Positions 63,011 through 64,000 of a stretch of 64,000 nucleotides of DNA are shown here, one piece after another (within the stretch, counting starts at the first letter, position 1; every line of letters starts with the position of its first letter). Location of the stretch: the NCBI GenBank assembly GCA_012845835.1, contig JABAKD010000014.1, positions 5,670,396 to 5,734,395 on the forward strand. The letters run 5' to 3'. A model generated the notes under the pieces. That model did no database searches and was not told the DNA's origin. It was given only the letters and a program-made list of their open reading frames with translations. Made by a program: the position numbers and the translations under genes. Source of the DNA: Undaria pinnatifida (taxonomy: Eukaryota > Sar > Phaeophyceae > Laminariales > Alariaceae).

Positions 63011-63114
63011 GCTACCTCAAAAAAATGGACCTCAAAAGGGCTAACCGCGCTATCAGAGCGGTGCTGCCTGCGAATACCCCGTAGCAAATTCACCTCTTCG
63101 CAGTGGGCAGCGTA

Positions 63115-63530
63115 CTCTTCGCGGCGTGCGATGATAGCGAGGACCTGGGTGTCGCTGTCCGCTATCGCCTTCTGCGGCAGGTAGAAGTGGCGTGATTTGA
63201 AGGAAAAATACAAGGCGGGGATGGGGGACGGCCACTCAGAAATATGCAAGAACAGCTCACGCGGGGGGCGGGGGGTGTTGTCAATAGTTTTTTGCTTTGC
63301 AGTCAATTTCACCATTGGATCGACTACGCATCCCATACGAGACGGAGATGGGGGTGAGGGGCTGGGGGGGGGGGGGGGGGTGCGAAGACCTGGGAGTCAG
63401 TGTCCGCTACCACCCAATGCGGCAAGAAGAGCAGCGCGATCCCAAGGAGAAGAAAAAAAAGTTACTGCAAGGGCGGCAAATCAGAAAGACGAAAGGGAAG
63501 AGCTCACGCGGCGGCGAGGGGTTAACGTAG
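63115..63530 (+). repeat. Diverged tandem duplication (period about 255)
   Basis: GCGAGGACCTGGGTGTCGCTGTCCGC...AGCTCACGCGGGGGGCGGGG (63138-63275) corresponds to GCGAAGACCTGGGAGTCAGTGTCCGC...AGCTCACGCGGCGGCGAGGG (63382-63520). One plus frame of each reads like a basic helical stretch (DLKEKYKAGMGDGHSEICK; DPKEKKKKLLQGRQIRKTK). It may derive from a DNA-binding helix, but the evidence is thin. Confidence 0.5.
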
Positions 63531-63686
63531 ACTTGCTGGAGACGCGCAGACAAGGTCGGAGAAAGAAAAAACGCCATCCGCGGTTTATCAGCTCCGCAGA
63601 CGTCGACACCACATGCATATAGTCGTAGGGTGCGGCCTGGCAAATGCGGGGGACGCGACGTAGTGGCCACCATAAATGCAGCAAAA

Positions 63687-63888
63687 GAGTAATCTCACGG
63701 TAGGGGTTGCAGTTGTTAGACTAAAGGTTTGAGATACTGGCGCAAAGAAACATTGGCCGGGATGCGCGAAACGAACGTCTTCGAAGAGTCATGTTTCGGG
63801 TGATGTTGATGATATTGAGCTGCTCCTCATGTTAGGAACTCAGAGAAAGTTCTTAGAAAACTTCCGTTGCACCCCTAGCGTGGGGTAA
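63687..63888 (+). mobile_element. MITE family D, shortened copy
   Basis: GAGTAATCTCACGGTAGGGG to CACCCCTAGCGTGGGG. The interior keeps CGAACGTCTTCGAAGAGTCATG and GAGCTGCTCCTCATGTTAGG. It is about 200 bases, so part of the left body is missing. Confidence 0.8.
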
Positions 63889-64000
63889 CAAAAAACAGCA
63901 GTACGCATACAAATGACGCCCCCCGTGTCTTTCAAGGCAAACAACGAATGTCTCGCCTATAAATAGTCGCATCAGATTATGGGGAAACACTGCTGTACCG

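Overview
The window looks like a repeat-rich nuclear segment of a eukaryote. It has spliced genes with GT/AG introns, polyA-tailed retroposons, tRNA-derived SINEs, several MITE families and a decayed chromodomain Ty3/gypsy element. A short TTAGGG-type telomeric tract is also present. The many poly-G/poly-C runs and the retroelement style make a heterokont, possibly brown, alga my best guess. That is an inference and not a proven placement. There are no bacterial operons, CRISPR arrays or rRNA genes.

Only two host genes can be read with confidence, and both had to be assembled from small exons. (1) A plus-strand gene at 12996-15930 has three in-phase exons. It encodes a 253-residue protein with an N-terminal Cys/His zinc finger followed by a complete NADAR (YbiA/DUF1768) domain. 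Its first intron carries two non-autonomous transposons. (2) A minus-strand gene at 40479-50339 has four exons whose phases match exactly. It encodes a 151-residue ubiquitin-conjugating enzyme of the UBE2W type. Its first intron is 7.7 kb and full of repeats. Its third intron contains two tandem degenerate copies of the end of exon 3.

The region 22.8-34 kb is dominated by a decayed Ty3/gypsy chromodomain retroelement. In order it holds tandem arrays, a gag with a CCHC knuckle, a NADAR-domain reading frame with its own stop, an RNase H, an integrase with an exact D,D-35-E core, a chromodomain and a C-terminal module. No reverse transcriptase or protease is recognisable. A NADAR reading frame inside a retroelement, about 14 kb from a host zinc-finger NADAR gene, is the most unusual thing here.

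The rest is mostly dispersed repeats. Family A is a MITE of about 260 bp (ends ACGCGTGCTACGATAGAGG). Family B is a 90-bp TTAA MITE. Family C is a MITE with ends TTCTACGGTAGCCCCCC, and family D has ends GAGTCATCCCACGGTAGGGG. E and F are tRNA-derived SINEs. G, H, K, L and M are uncharacterised dispersed families. Family I is an element with CTGGGCCGGCCAA ends, and J is a set of polyA retroposon tails. Nested insertions give relative ages. A minus-strand open frame at 60.7-62.3 kb could encode a pentapeptide-repeat Arg/Glu/Gly-rich protein. Several other small open frames are listed as low-confidence hypotheticals.
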